64,000 nt of DNA from Leptospira sp. WS60.C2. GTDB lineage: Bacteria; Spirochaetota; Leptospiria; Leptospirales; Leptospiraceae. Below the pieces are notes generated by a model that saw only the letters and a list, made by a program, of their open reading frames with translations, had not been told where the DNA came from and ran no database searches. Every line of letters starts with the position of its first letter. Position 1 is the first letter of the stretch. The translations under genes and the position numbers were made by a program. Shown piece after piece: positions 55,843-64,000 of this stretch. The DNA lies in contig NZ_CP162133.1 in assembly GCF_040833955.1 (NCBI RefSeq), positions 186,001-250,000 of the forward strand, written 5' to 3'.

Positions 55843-55865
55843 TATACACTTCGGATTTACACATT

Positions 55866-56993
55866 ATGGATAGATCATTAAAAGAATTAAAGAAACAAAC
55901 AAGTGAAATGATAGAATCATTTCAAGCTTACTGGACAACACAGAATTTCCAAGAAGATTATGATCGCTTATTATCTCTTGTTGAAAAAGCAAATGATCCC
56001 AAGTTGTGGGACTCTCCCGAGCAAGCAAAAACCGTTACGCAAAAACGGAACGAATTACAAATGAAACTAGATCCATGGTTGGATCTAAAAAAAGAACTTT
56101 TGGATTTTCCAGATTTGATTGAGCTCACTTCTGAAGAGATGGGAGAGGGCGGATTAAAATCGTTAAATGATGATTTTGATCGTATGTTTGGAGCATTCGA
56201 AAACTTGCAAATGTTAGATGCTCTTTCTGGTAAAGATGATGGAAAGGCTGCTTTTATTAACATTCACCCTGGTGCTGGGGGAACAGAATCACAAGACTGG
56301 GCCGATATGTTGCTTCGTATGTACACCCGGTTTTGTGAACAAAAAGGCTACCGCGCTGAACTTGTGGACTATCAACCCGGGGAAACGGCTGGGATTAAAA
56401 ACGCCACACTTTACATCCAAGGCGATCATCCCTTTGGGTATTTAAAATGTGAATCTGGTGTGCATCGATTGGTGCGAATCTCTCCATTTGATTCCAATAA
56501 ACGAAGGCATACATCCTTTGCTTCTGTGTACGTAACACCAGAAGTGGATGATGATATCCAAGTGAATATCGAAGAAAAAGACTTACGTGTCGATGTGTAT
56601 CGTTCTTCTGGAGCAGGTGGTCAGCACGTGAACACAACTGACTCAGCGGTTCGGATCACACACATTCCGACAGGAATTGTTGTTTCTTGTCAGATGGAAC
56701 GATCCCAAATCAAAAACCGTGACACTGCGATGAAGATGTTAAAAGCACGTCTTTATGAGATGGAAAAACAAAAAGTAGAAGAAGAAAACGCCAAAAAAGC
56801 TGGGGAAAAACGAGACATTGCTTGGGGTTCACAAATTCGAAGTTATGTGTTCCATCCATACAACTTGGTGAAAGATCACAGAACAGATTTTGAAACGGGG
56901 AATGTTCATGCTGTGATGGATGGTGACCTCGAAGATTTTATCATTGCTTATTTAAAATACCTGACAAACCAGAAGGCAAACGCTAAAGTATAA
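55866..56993 (+). CDS. prfB: peptide chain release factor 2
   Basis: A 375-residue release factor that ends translation at UGA and UAA. Signatures: helical domain 1 (~20-100), SPF tripeptide ([13 protein letters not shown]) for UGA recognition, and [20 protein letters not shown] (GGQ) for peptide release. The frame from ATG 55866 is continuous through the N-terminus; the programmed +1 frameshift (early in-frame TGA) used for autoregulation in many prfB genes is absent. The frame continues upstream to 55803, but that part overlaps the previous gene and does not look like RF2. Followed after 3 bp by the AAA+ regulator gene. Confidence 0.95.
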   Translation: MDRSLKELKKQTSEMIESFQAYWTTQNFQEDYDRLLSLVEKANDPKLWDSPEQAKTVTQKRNELQMKLDPWLDLKKELLDFPDLIELTSEEMGEGGLKSLNDDFDRMFGAFENLQMLDALSGKDDGKAAFINIHPGAGGTESQDWADMLLRMYTRFCEQKGYRAELVDYQPGETAGIKNATLYIQGDHPFGYLKCESGVHRLVRISPFDSNKRRHTSFASVYVTPEVDDDIQVNIEEKDLRVDVYRSSGAGGQHVNTTDSAVRITHIPTGIVVSCQMERSQIKNRDTAMKMLKARLYEMEKQKVEEENAKKAGEKRDIAWGSQIRSYVFHPYNLVKDHRTDFETGNVHAVMDGDLEDFIIAYLKYLTNQKANAKV

Positions 56994-56996
56994 CCC

Positions 56997-58493
56997 ATGT
57001 CTGTGAAACAGGATATTTCCGGCACTTTAAGGAAAATCCAAAAGGAAATCCAACAACTTCCGAATATTACGGATCGTTTGAATTTCATTTTGGATATGAC
57101 CCTCACTCTGTTTGGTGCCTCAACAGGAAGTATCTCCATTATGGACCAAGAAGAAAAGGTACTTACCATCGTTGCCGCCAAAGGTATGGATTGGGAGAAA
57201 AAAATTGCAGCGAAACTTCCCTTTAACTTAGGTGTGACAGGTCGAGCAGCTTCCACAAGAGAAATCATCTATGTTCCAGATGTTACTTTAGATAAAGACT
57301 ATGTAAAACTCATTGAGACAGTTCGCTCTGAACTCGCCATTCCGCTTCTCACTAGAGATTCAACGGTGGGGGTTCTCAATTTAGAATCAGACAAGGTAAA
57401 CTTTTTTTCACCAGACATCATCAACCAAGCTACATTATTTGCATCTCAGTTAACAATTGTTATTTTAGAAGAAAGAATTGCAAAAGAAGCATTTGAGAAA
57501 TCAAAACGAGAAGAAGACCCAGTAGAAGAGATTTTAGGATATGATCCCAGTATTTTATTTTTAAAACATAGAATTCGGCAAGTAGGTCCTTCTGAGATTT
57601 CCGTTATGCTCATCGGTGAAGAGGGCTCAGGAAAGAAGTTGGTCGCAAAAGCACTCCATTATATCTCTCAGCGAAAAAGTGCACCATTCCACACAGTAGA
57701 TTGTTCGGGACTCAGTTACGAATTATTAGAAGCAGAACTTTTTGGAAGTTTTAGTGGTAAAATATTCAATCCAGGTAAATTGGAACAAACAAACGGTGGT
57801 TCGTTGTACATTGAATCCATCGGAGACCTACCACCTAATCTACAAACGAAACTCTTTCAAACCTTACGTGACAAAACGATTCCCAATCCCACATCCAAAA
57901 AAAAAGAAGAAGTTTTAAACATCAGAATTTTCACAGGAAGTAAACGGGATCTTTTGGAAGACATCCAAAAAGAAACCTTTTCAATGGATTTATATTATCG
58001 CCTAGCAGAAGTTCCATTAAGAGTGCCACCTTTACGAGAAAGAAGAGGGGACATACCGCTACTTGCTCATCATTATCTCTACCAATACAACAAACAGTAT
58101 GGAAGAAATAAATCCTTCTCTACTGAAGCATTGAAAGCTTTAACTGGTATGCCATGGAGTGGAAATGTAAGACAGTTACAAAGTGTCATCCAATATGCCG
58201 TCCTTGTCCCTCAAGAAACGGTTCTAGAACCTTATTCATTCCAGCAGGATGGGAAACGCGAAGAAGAAAACCGTGGAAAAGTTTCAGGATTTGGCCAGGG
58301 AACCGAAATTCTCACTCCAAGTGAGAACTTATCATTGAACTTAGCCATTGAAAAACTAGAGGCCGTTTGGATCAGGGAAGCCTTCCAAAGAGCAAATACA
58401 CAGGAAGAAGCCGCAAAACTTCTAGGCATTAGCCGTGGTTCTTTGCAATATAAGATCAAAAATAATCAATTTCTGGACGGTTTCAGCACCTAA
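56997..58493 (+). CDS. GAF-AAA+-Fis protein, sigma54-activator-like with degenerate motifs
   Basis: A 498-residue protein laid out like a bacterial enhancer-binding protein. N-terminal GAF domain (~25-160), AAA+ domain (~180-410), and C-terminal Fis helix-turn-helix (NTQEEAAKLLGISRGSLQYKIK). Walker A GEEGSGKK is present. Walker B reads SLYIESIGDLP instead of LFLDEIGD, losing both acidic residues' usual form (D to E, E to S). The GAFTGA loop, which contacts sigma54, is shortened: ELF-GSFSGK, without the HEK before it. Known family function is ATP-driven opening of sigma54 promoters; here that function is doubtful. Follows prfB by 3 bp. Confidence 0.85.
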   Translation: MSVKQDISGTLRKIQKEIQQLPNITDRLNFILDMTLTLFGASTGSISIMDQEEKVLTIVAAKGMDWEKKIAAKLPFNLGVTGRAASTREIIYVPDVTLDKDYVKLIETVRSELAIPLLTRDSTVGVLNLESDKVNFFSPDIINQATLFASQLTIVILEERIAKEAFEKSKREEDPVEEILGYDPSILFLKHRIRQVGPSEISVMLIGEEGSGKKLVAKALHYISQRKSAPFHTVDCSGLSYELLEAELFGSFSGKIFNPGKLEQTNGGSLYIESIGDLPPNLQTKLFQTLRDKTIPNPTSKKKEEVLNIRIFTGSKRDLLEDIQKETFSMDLYYRLAEVPLRVPPLRERRGDIPLLAHHYLYQYNKQYGRNKSFSTEALKALTGMPWSGNVRQLQSVIQYAVLVPQETVLEPYSFQQDGKREEENRGKVSGFGQGTEILTPSENLSLNLAIEKLEAVWIREAFQRANTQEEAAKLLGISRGSLQYKIKNNQFLDGFST

Positions 58494-58555
58494 TCCTAAG
58501 AAAAGAATGGATCGAAGAACGTATTTGGTCGATACTACTAGAAAGGAGCTTCGAA

Positions 58556-59623
58556 GTGGCAGAAAGTTATTACCGTACCATCAATGGTAAACATTATGAC
58601 AATGAATTGTTAGAAATCGTTGAGAAGGCCACAAAACGTAGTAAAGCTCCTATTGGCAAAAACGTTGCAAAAACTTTATTCGATGCCATCAAAGATGGTG
58701 GCGATTACACCGATGTAGAAAAACGTACGGTCAAACACATTCGCGACAATTTTAAATTTTCTCCAGAAGCGGATGAATACTTAAGATCTGAAATTCGTAA
58801 ATGGGCAGCTAAAATTTCTGTTCCTGCAGCGAAGAAAAAATCACAATCCAAATCAACCAATTCCAAAGAAACAATATCCAAATCAAAACAAACACGCACA
58901 AAAAAAACATCCATCACTGTGGATGAGTCGGAATCTTCATTTATGGAGATGTATGATTCTAGAGAAGAGTCTAATTATGAGGTCGCACCGACCCCAGAAT
59001 ACAATGAACTCGTTGCGCTTAATAAATTTCAAATCACTCAGAAACAAAATCAATTTGGTAAATACATTCTATTCGGACTTTTCGTTTTATTTTTAATCAT
59101 TTTGCTTTTCTTTGGTGTTCGTAGTTGCAATCGAAGTTCCTCGTCGAACGGTTCGATCCAAGGTTCTGAAACTTCACAAGGTCAGGAATCTAACTCTCGT
59201 TCCTTAGAAAGAGTTACATTAAAAACTGGAACTGTTTCCAATCGTTTTGATTCTAGAGTCAAAGCCATTCGTTATATCAACGATTTACAAATTCGATTCA
59301 TCAAACAAAGTATGGTCACCGAAGAAGAGGCTTCCAATAAAATTGCCACTTTGGCGGAAGCTCTCAAATCCTATCCTGGAATTAAAATTCGAGTAAAGGG
59401 TCATACTTGTTTTATTGGTGAGATGGATGAGAATAAGATTTTATCTGATGAACGTGCTAGGTTTATTTATGATGAACTCGTGAAAAACGGTGTAAACCAG
59501 AACCAGCTCGACTATCGAGGGTTTGGTGAAACCGCCGAAATTGATACCAACTTAACGGAAGCTGGTCGTATCAAAAATAGACGAGTTGATTTTACAGTTC
59601 TCTCGGTAAATCCTAAAGATTAG
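58556..59623 (+). CDS. transmembrane protein with C-terminal OmpA-like domain
   Basis: A 355-residue protein with an inverted layout: no signal peptide, a ~170-residue cytoplasmic N-terminus with a helical domain (~10-85) and a Ser/Thr/Lys linker, one helix (YILFGLFVLFLIILLFFGV, ~172-190), and an OmpA_C domain (~245-350). The GTG start has AAGGAG 7 nt upstream. In the OmpA domain the peptidoglycan-binding Arg is kept (SDERARFIYDEL), but the Asp of GHTD is Cys (KGHTCFIG). This is like MotB-type topology: inner-membrane anchored, wall-facing. Overlaps the convergent MAF gene by 11 bp. Confidence 0.75.
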   Translation: MAESYYRTINGKHYDNELLEIVEKATKRSKAPIGKNVAKTLFDAIKDGGDYTDVEKRTVKHIRDNFKFSPEADEYLRSEIRKWAAKISVPAAKKKSQSKSTNSKETISKSKQTRTKKTSITVDESESSFMEMYDSREESNYEVAPTPEYNELVALNKFQITQKQNQFGKYILFGLFVLFLIILLFFGVRSCNRSSSSNGSIQGSETSQGQESNSRSLERVTLKTGTVSNRFDSRVKAIRYINDLQIRFIKQSMVTEEEASNKIATLAEALKSYPGIKIRVKGHTCFIGEMDENKILSDERARFIYDELVKNGVNQNQLDYRGFGETAEIDTNLTEAGRIKNRRVDFTVLSVNPKD

Positions 59624-61499
59624 CTGATAATCGATATAAAGATTTAGCGAGCATCCGTTTGGTTGTCTGAACGGACTCATACAATCCTTCGTATAATAAT
59701 AAAGATTTTTTGGCTACACCCAGTTGAGCATTCTCTTTTTCTTCTAAGCTCAAATGATCATCATACCCTTCTGTGATGGTGAGAATGACTCTTTGGATTC
59801 CCAGACTTAAAATTTCGTTTAAACCTTTCTTTTGAGAAACAGCTTCGTCTATTACATCCATTTGTTTGATATCTTCTGAGAAAGTTTTGGGATTGATTTG
59901 GTTCTTTTGGATTTGTTGGTAAATCCTCTGGGAAACCGTGAGACCTTGTCTTACTAAGATCATAAATTCCTTCAGTGATGTAATTGTATTTTGGATCTCT
60001 TTTTTGAGTAAACTTTGATCAAAGAAAGAATGATCCTGATGCAATTGTGTTCGAATTCTATTTTTAACTTCTTTTACAAATTCGATTTGTTTTGAGAGGA
60101 TGTTTTGCTCTAAAGAAAATTCTTTATCAAATGTGGAATGTTCCATCCCTTCAATTCTAGCACCAAACTTAGTTAAATTGACCCAAGGGTTCTCTTTTGT
60201 ATGATCCTCAAACCATTTTTTGAAAATTAACATTTTTTCATTTGTGATGTAAGATTCGTTTCCATTTCCAAGAACTTGTTTTTGCGGGAGAGCAAATAAT
60301 TGTTTGTAATTGTGTTTTTCTCGTCGAAACTTTCGTGATTCAAGATAGTTGAGTCTTTCTTCGAGAATGGCTCCTTTCGAGTGAGCAAGACCCTTCGTAA
60401 AACTTAAGTCTTGTCCAACTAAATACACTTTCTTTGCACCCATGAGTGTTCCAAGACTTGCCGCATTTGTCGAAACGGATCCACCAAAAGGAACAGAACC
60501 AATTTCTTGCGAAGCAGTTTTTTCCAATACTTGTAACAAAGGAAAGGGAGAAGAGGTTACAAAACCTTTGTTTGGCCCCTTTTGCAATCGTAAGCTAAGA
60601 TACGTGGAAGTCGGATCAAAAATCAAAATTCCTTCGCCCTGGTAGTCTTCTATGTATTGGCTATTGAGAGCTTGCGGATCCACTGAATATATCAGATCAG
60701 GATCCACTCCAAAGGAGGTTAAAATAGGAACCGCAGTGTCAACTGCCAAAAGCAAAAATTGATTTCGGTATTTCTTAATTTCTAAGATAGACTCAGACAA
60801 ACTGGGTCCAGCGCAAGCAACGACGACTGGAATGTCAGAGGCAATTCCAAACAAATCAGAAACAGGTCGAAACTGAGACAATTCTGGTAAATTATAACAA
60901 ATGTTTTTTGCCCAAATTTTTTCAAATCGAGTGAGAGTGGCAAGGTTTACATCTTTCTTATGAAACATTTGTTCGGCGATGAGCTTCAGTCTATGGTATT
61001 CTGTTTCTTTCCATTGCCAGGAACCTCTGTGAGGAACAAAACTGATCGGATGAGTTCCTTTTCCTTTGACTGCTTCGGACAGTTGGTCTTCCAAGTGATC
61101 GCCTGTCACTAGCACAAGTTTTTCAGATAACAGAGCTTCCGAAAAATCAAACTTACGAAAGGCTTCTAAAATCAAAAATGGAAAAGGTTCCATCCAAATG
61201 ATGGATACTTTTGGTCTTTCTAATAAAAAAGGTATAATATATCCAATTCCTGCACCAAATAACAAATAGATTCGTTCCGTTCCATCATGTGGAAGTTCAG
61301 AAACAAATCGTAAGGCTTCTTTCTTCGGATCAAATTGACTGTGAATCCAAACACCATCAACTTGAATTGTATCATCCCCTGTTTTGGATAACACTCGTTT
61401 GTAATGAGTTCCTTCCGAAAAAGAATTTTCATTTTGAATCCATTCTGATACTTGCGAAGGTATGCTTGCTAAATTTTTGGAAAGAAAGGATTCGTTCAC
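59613..61499 (-). CDS. DUF115/MAF-type (motility accessory factor) protein
   Basis: A 628-residue protein of the DUF115 / MAF family. Core (~215-400) has VVVACAGPSLSESILEIKKYRNQFLLLAVDTAVPILTSFGVDPDLIYSVDPQ, FGGSVSTNAASLG and KKVYLVGQDLSFTKGLAHSKG, the signature set of MAF proteins that transfer nonulosonic acid to flagellin in other bacteria, related to archaeal MptE. The first 200 residues contain a fold similar to a methyltransferase (YLLFGAGIGYIIPF). C-terminal ~150 residues are helical. The start is GTG 61499, directly after the ftsI stop (TAAGTG), with GGAA 8 nt upstream. Target glycoprotein is unknown. Confidence 0.8.
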   Translation of the reverse strand: MNESFLSKNLASIPSQVSEWIQNENSFSEGTHYKRVLSKTGDDTIQVDGVWIHSQFDPKKEALRFVSELPHDGTERIYLLFGAGIGYIIPFLLERPKVSIIWMEPFPFLILEAFRKFDFSEALLSEKLVLVTGDHLEDQLSEAVKGKGTHPISFVPHRGSWQWKETEYHRLKLIAEQMFHKKDVNLATLTRFEKIWAKNICYNLPELSQFRPVSDLFGIASDIPVVVACAGPSLSESILEIKKYRNQFLLLAVDTAVPILTSFGVDPDLIYSVDPQALNSQYIEDYQGEGILIFDPTSTYLSLRLQKGPNKGFVTSSPFPLLQVLEKTASQEIGSVPFGGSVSTNAASLGTLMGAKKVYLVGQDLSFTKGLAHSKGAILEERLNYLESRKFRREKHNYKQLFALPQKQVLGNGNESYITNEKMLIFKKWFEDHTKENPWVNLTKFGARIEGMEHSTFDKEFSLEQNILSKQIEFVKEVKNRIRTQLHQDHSFFDQSLLKKEIQNTITSLKEFMILVRQGLTVSQRIYQQIQKNQINPKTFSEDIKQMDVIDEAVSQKKGLNEILSLGIQRVILTITEGYDDHLSLEEKENAQLGVAKKSLLLYEGLYESVQTTKRMLAKSLYRLSANL

Positions 61500-63311
61500 T
61501 TATGGTTCCAAGACAATTTTTACATTGGTATTTGGTGAAAGATTTGTATTTGCTTTCGGATCTTGTGATTTAACAAATCCAGATCCTTCTAAACTATAAT
61601 TCACTTTTAGTTGTTTCAAAACTTGGATCACTTCAGACGCGGTAAGCCCAGCCAAGTCAGGCATTTGTTTTGGATCTACTTTATAGATTTTGTTCTTTTG
61701 ATTTTGTAATCTGTATACCAATGCTTTTTCACTTCGTTCGACAATCGGAATGATACTCTCTACTACCTCACGAAACACGGGAGCAGCAATTCCTCCTCCA
61801 GTGTGAGACTCTCCACCAGGTTCATCAAAAACAATGAGACCAACATACTTTGGTTTTTCGGCTGGAAAAAATCCAAGAAAACTTGCAGTGAATAAACCTG
61901 CTTGATATCCTTCCCCTGCCTTTGCTTTTTGTGATGTTCCTGTTTTCCCTGCAATGAAGTAGTTTTCTAAATATGCTTTTTTCCCAGTTCCTTGAGACAC
62001 TGCTTTCCCCATCGCATTCAGCGTTTTCGAGGCAGCACCTGGTTTAATGCCAATTAACTCTGATTTGGTGGAGAATTCATGAACCAATTCTCCATATGAA
62101 TTTGTGATTTGAGAAACAACAGATGGCTCAAATAAAATCCCTCCATTTACGACGGCCGCCGCGGCTGTGATCAGTTGGATGGGTGTCACGGATACTCCTT
62201 GTCCAATGGATAAAAAGTAAGGTGTACTTTTATTCCATTTATTTTGTGGAGGAAGGTATCCTTTCGCTTCATGAATGGAAAAATTAGTTCTTTTTCCAAA
62301 TTTGAAACTATCCAAATAACGATAGTAAGTTGCTTCATCTATTTTTTGAGCAGCTTTGATGATTCCGACATTACAAGAATATTGAAGGATTTCGTCCAAA
62401 TTTAAATGACCATGGTTATCGGTGCATCGAATCACAGTTTTCCCAATTTCTATATAACCAGGGCAATGGAATCTTTCTCCGGGCAAAATTTTACCTTCGT
62501 TTAAGAGCATAAGAGCCACAAAAATTTTCATTGTGGAACCAGGTTCATACACATGGCGGATCGGCCAATTGGTGTGAGACTCAATCGGAAAGTCTTGAAA
62601 ATGATTGGGGTCAAACGTAGGGAACGAAGCCATAGCCAGGATTTTACCAGTTTCTGTGTCCATGATCATCCCGATTCCACGTTTGGATGCAGTTTGTTGG
62701 AAAGCTTTTTGTAAGGATTTTTCTAATCTGTATTGAATAATGCTATCAATTGTTAGATGAACATTATTTCCTTTTGTAGATTCAGCATCAGGTGTGGATA
62801 GAAGCTCTAAGTTATACAACATCTCTATCCCGGAAAGTGCCTTGTCATCATCGTAACCAGTAAATCCAAGTAAACTTGCAGCTAGACTTCCTTGCGGGTA
62901 AATTCGTTTGTATTCTTTTTCGACTCTGACGCCTGGTAACGAGAGTGCTTTGATTTTTTCAGCTTTCGATAATTCGATTTCTCGTTTTAATAAGAAATAA
63001 TTTTGTTTGTCTCTTATGATTTCTGTTAGTTTGTTTGTTGGTATTCCAAGGACTGGACTTAACTCTTGAGCGGTGAGATCTGGATCATAAATATTGGATG
63101 GATCAATTCCAACGGTTCCTGATTCTCTGGAGATCGCAAGTTCAATCCCTCGGCGATCATAAATGGTTCCTCGTTGAACAAACTTACTTGCTTTTAAGTT
63201 GATGATGTTTTCATTAAAGTAGGTGAGATACACCACACGAAAAAACAAAACGACAAATAATGATAAGATAAAATAAAAAATATACTTAAAGCGAAGTTTG
63301 TATTCTGTCAT
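61500..63311 (-). CDS. class B penicillin-binding protein, FtsI-like with PASTA domain
   Basis: A 603-residue peptidoglycan transpeptidase. Membrane helix ~8-28, dimerisation domain ~45-210, transpeptidase domain ~235-530: SxxK motif PGSTMKIF (~257), SxN motif QYSCNVG (~312), KTGT motif AGKTGTSQK (~460). A C-terminal PASTA domain (~545-600, MPDLAGLTASEVIQVLKQL) follows; E. coli FtsI lacks it, but it is seen in spore-formers and others. The likely role is septal cross-linking. ATG 63311 follows the lepB stop by 2 bp, and a MAF gene directly follows. Confidence 0.93.
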   Translation of the reverse strand: MTEYKLRFKYIFYFILSLFVVLFFRVVYLTYFNENIINLKASKFVQRGTIYDRRGIELAISRESGTVGIDPSNIYDPDLTAQELSPVLGIPTNKLTEIIRDKQNYFLLKREIELSKAEKIKALSLPGVRVEKEYKRIYPQGSLAASLLGFTGYDDDKALSGIEMLYNLELLSTPDAESTKGNNVHLTIDSIIQYRLEKSLQKAFQQTASKRGIGMIMDTETGKILAMASFPTFDPNHFQDFPIESHTNWPIRHVYEPGSTMKIFVALMLLNEGKILPGERFHCPGYIEIGKTVIRCTDNHGHLNLDEILQYSCNVGIIKAAQKIDEATYYRYLDSFKFGKRTNFSIHEAKGYLPPQNKWNKSTPYFLSIGQGVSVTPIQLITAAAAVVNGGILFEPSVVSQITNSYGELVHEFSTKSELIGIKPGAASKTLNAMGKAVSQGTGKKAYLENYFIAGKTGTSQKAKAGEGYQAGLFTASFLGFFPAEKPKYVGLIVFDEPGGESHTGGGIAAPVFREVVESIIPIVERSEKALVYRLQNQKNKIYKVDPKQMPDLAGLTASEVIQVLKQLKVNYSLEGSGFVKSQDPKANTNLSPNTNVKIVLEP

Positions 63312-63313
63312 CG

Positions 63314-63922
63314 TTAAAAATAAAAGATTACCTTTCCTTTGATTTTTTCAACAGGCACAAGCCCAAAGGATCTTGAATCAGTGGAATACTGTCGGTTGTC
63401 TCCCAGCAACAAATAATATCCTGGTGGAATTCTACCTTGTTTGTCCATGGCAAGGAAGGGAGAGTGGTGTCGATTTAAGAAGACAGAGGTAGATGGTTCA
63501 CTTGTGTAAGTTCCATTTGGAAGATAATTTTCTATTAACTCTGTTGAATCGATGAGCACTCGACCTGCTTGTATGGAATAAAATTCTCCAGGCAAACCTA
63601 TCACACGTTTCACGACAAGCTCATCTTCCTGACTCACGAATAACACTAAATCCAATTTGTTGATATTAGGATCTGTGTACAATAATTCTGTGCCAAAAAA
63701 TTTAGCGGAAATTGCAAATCCACCTTTCCAAACAAAGACTACTGACCCATGTTCTAGGGTTGGATACATGGAATTCCCTTGGACGGCGTAAATTTGGAAT
63801 AAAAAGACCCTGACAAATAGTAAAAAACAGAGAAATAAGAAGATGAAGAGGCTTCGTCTCAAGTATCGTTTGAATTTTAACCACCAATCGGGGCCTTTAG
63901 TTTCTGTTTCCATATCCATCAA
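63314..63922 (-). CDS. lepB: signal peptidase I
   Basis: A 202-residue type I signal peptidase with one membrane helix (~26-48) near the N-terminus. The catalytic serine is in QGNSMYPTL (~53-61) and the lysine in VVKRVIGLPGE (~103-113); the third box GDNRQYSTDSRSFG (~172-185) is also present. It cleaves Sec-type signal peptides on the outer face of the inner membrane. ATG 63922; MDMETE follows 3 bases later as an alternative. It heads the lepB-ftsI-MAF run. Bases 63923-64000 hold only upstream sequence with no gene seen. Confidence 0.95.
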   Translation of the reverse strand: MMDMETETKGPDWWLKFKRYLRRSLFIFLFLCFLLFVRVFLFQIYAVQGNSMYPTLEHGSVVFVWKGGFAISAKFFGTELLYTDPNINKLDLVLFVSQEDELVVKRVIGLPGEFYSIQAGRVLIDSTELIENYLPNGTYTSEPSTSVFLNRHHSPFLAMDKQGRIPPGYYLLLGDNRQYSTDSRSFGLVPVEKIKGKVIFYF

Positions 63923-64000
63923 AAAACGATAAAAATCATTCGTGCATTTTTCCCCTTTCCAAAGAATGGAAAAGGAAGTTTCCGTAAATCTGAAGCCTAG

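Noticed and set aside
1..64000. CRISPR arrays, insertion sequences, prophage genes
   Set aside because: No regularly spaced direct repeats, transposase, integrase or phage structural genes were seen on either strand.

Overview
The window looks like chromosomal DNA of a Leptospira species. The evidence is the low G+C content, the frequent TTG/GTG starts, the many spirochaete-style lipoproteins, a DUF115/MAF protein, and large secreted proteins of a kind I know only from this genus. Metabolic genes of an environmental type (an alkane-hydroxylase fusion, a flavin monooxygenase, several carriers) make a saprophytic clade more likely than a pathogen, but this is inference. I see no insertion sequence, prophage, CRISPR array or rRNA operon. 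One tRNA gene (tRNA-Gln) is present.

Layout. 1-8.1 kb: a type I secretion-like ABC transporter cut by the left edge, a YceI protein, an AAC(3)-I-like acetyltransferase, a minus-strand M23 peptidase/ligA/small Cys-rich protein unit, a SanA-like protein with a membrane protein, and a second yceI gene broken by an in-frame stop. 8.1-18.6 kb: a J-domain protein, an acyl-CoA dehydrogenase, an AEC/EamA/DUF4442 run, a fused glycerol-3-phosphate dehydrogenase-acyltransferase, a DASS carrier and two lipoproteins (one a CAP-domain protein). 18.6-27.5 kb: a long minus-strand housekeeping run, in transcription order FAS-I-like acyltransferase, WYL regulator, ispE, tRNA-Gln, glmU-N, prs, rplY, pth, ftsH, EVE. 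27.5-36.8 kb: an SSS symporter, an M23 lipoprotein, a flavin monooxygenase, a ferredoxin-reductase-AlkB fusion, TetR and DUF445. 36.8-49.1 kb: one minus-strand operon of a FadL-like channel and three giant lipoproteins. 49.2-49.8 kb: about 530 bp of apparent gene remnants. 49.8-64 kb: two thioredoxin-fold proteins, a previously uncalled 49-residue ORF, valS-purD-unknown-prfB-sigma54-activator-like-OmpA-like, then lepB-ftsI-MAF on the minus strand.

Best candidates for something new. (1) The 12.3-kb operon of FadL-like channel plus three giant lipoproteins, two of them tandem paralogues with a conserved motif that recalls TULIP lipid-binding proteins; a plausible hydrophobic-ligand uptake or lipid-handling system. 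(2) Next to it, a self-contained ferredoxin-FNR-AlkB hydroxylase whose promoter carries an 18-bp operator-like site matching (14/18) one at the promoter of the downstream tetR gene. (3) A peptidyl-tRNA hydrolase in the normal syntenic position but lacking catalytic His20 and other active-site residues. (4) A GpsA-PlsB fusion predicted to carry out two successive steps of phospholipid synthesis. (5) A sigma54-activator-like protein whose Walker B and GAFTGA motifs are degenerate.

All functional calls are from reading the translated sequence by eye; no database search was run.
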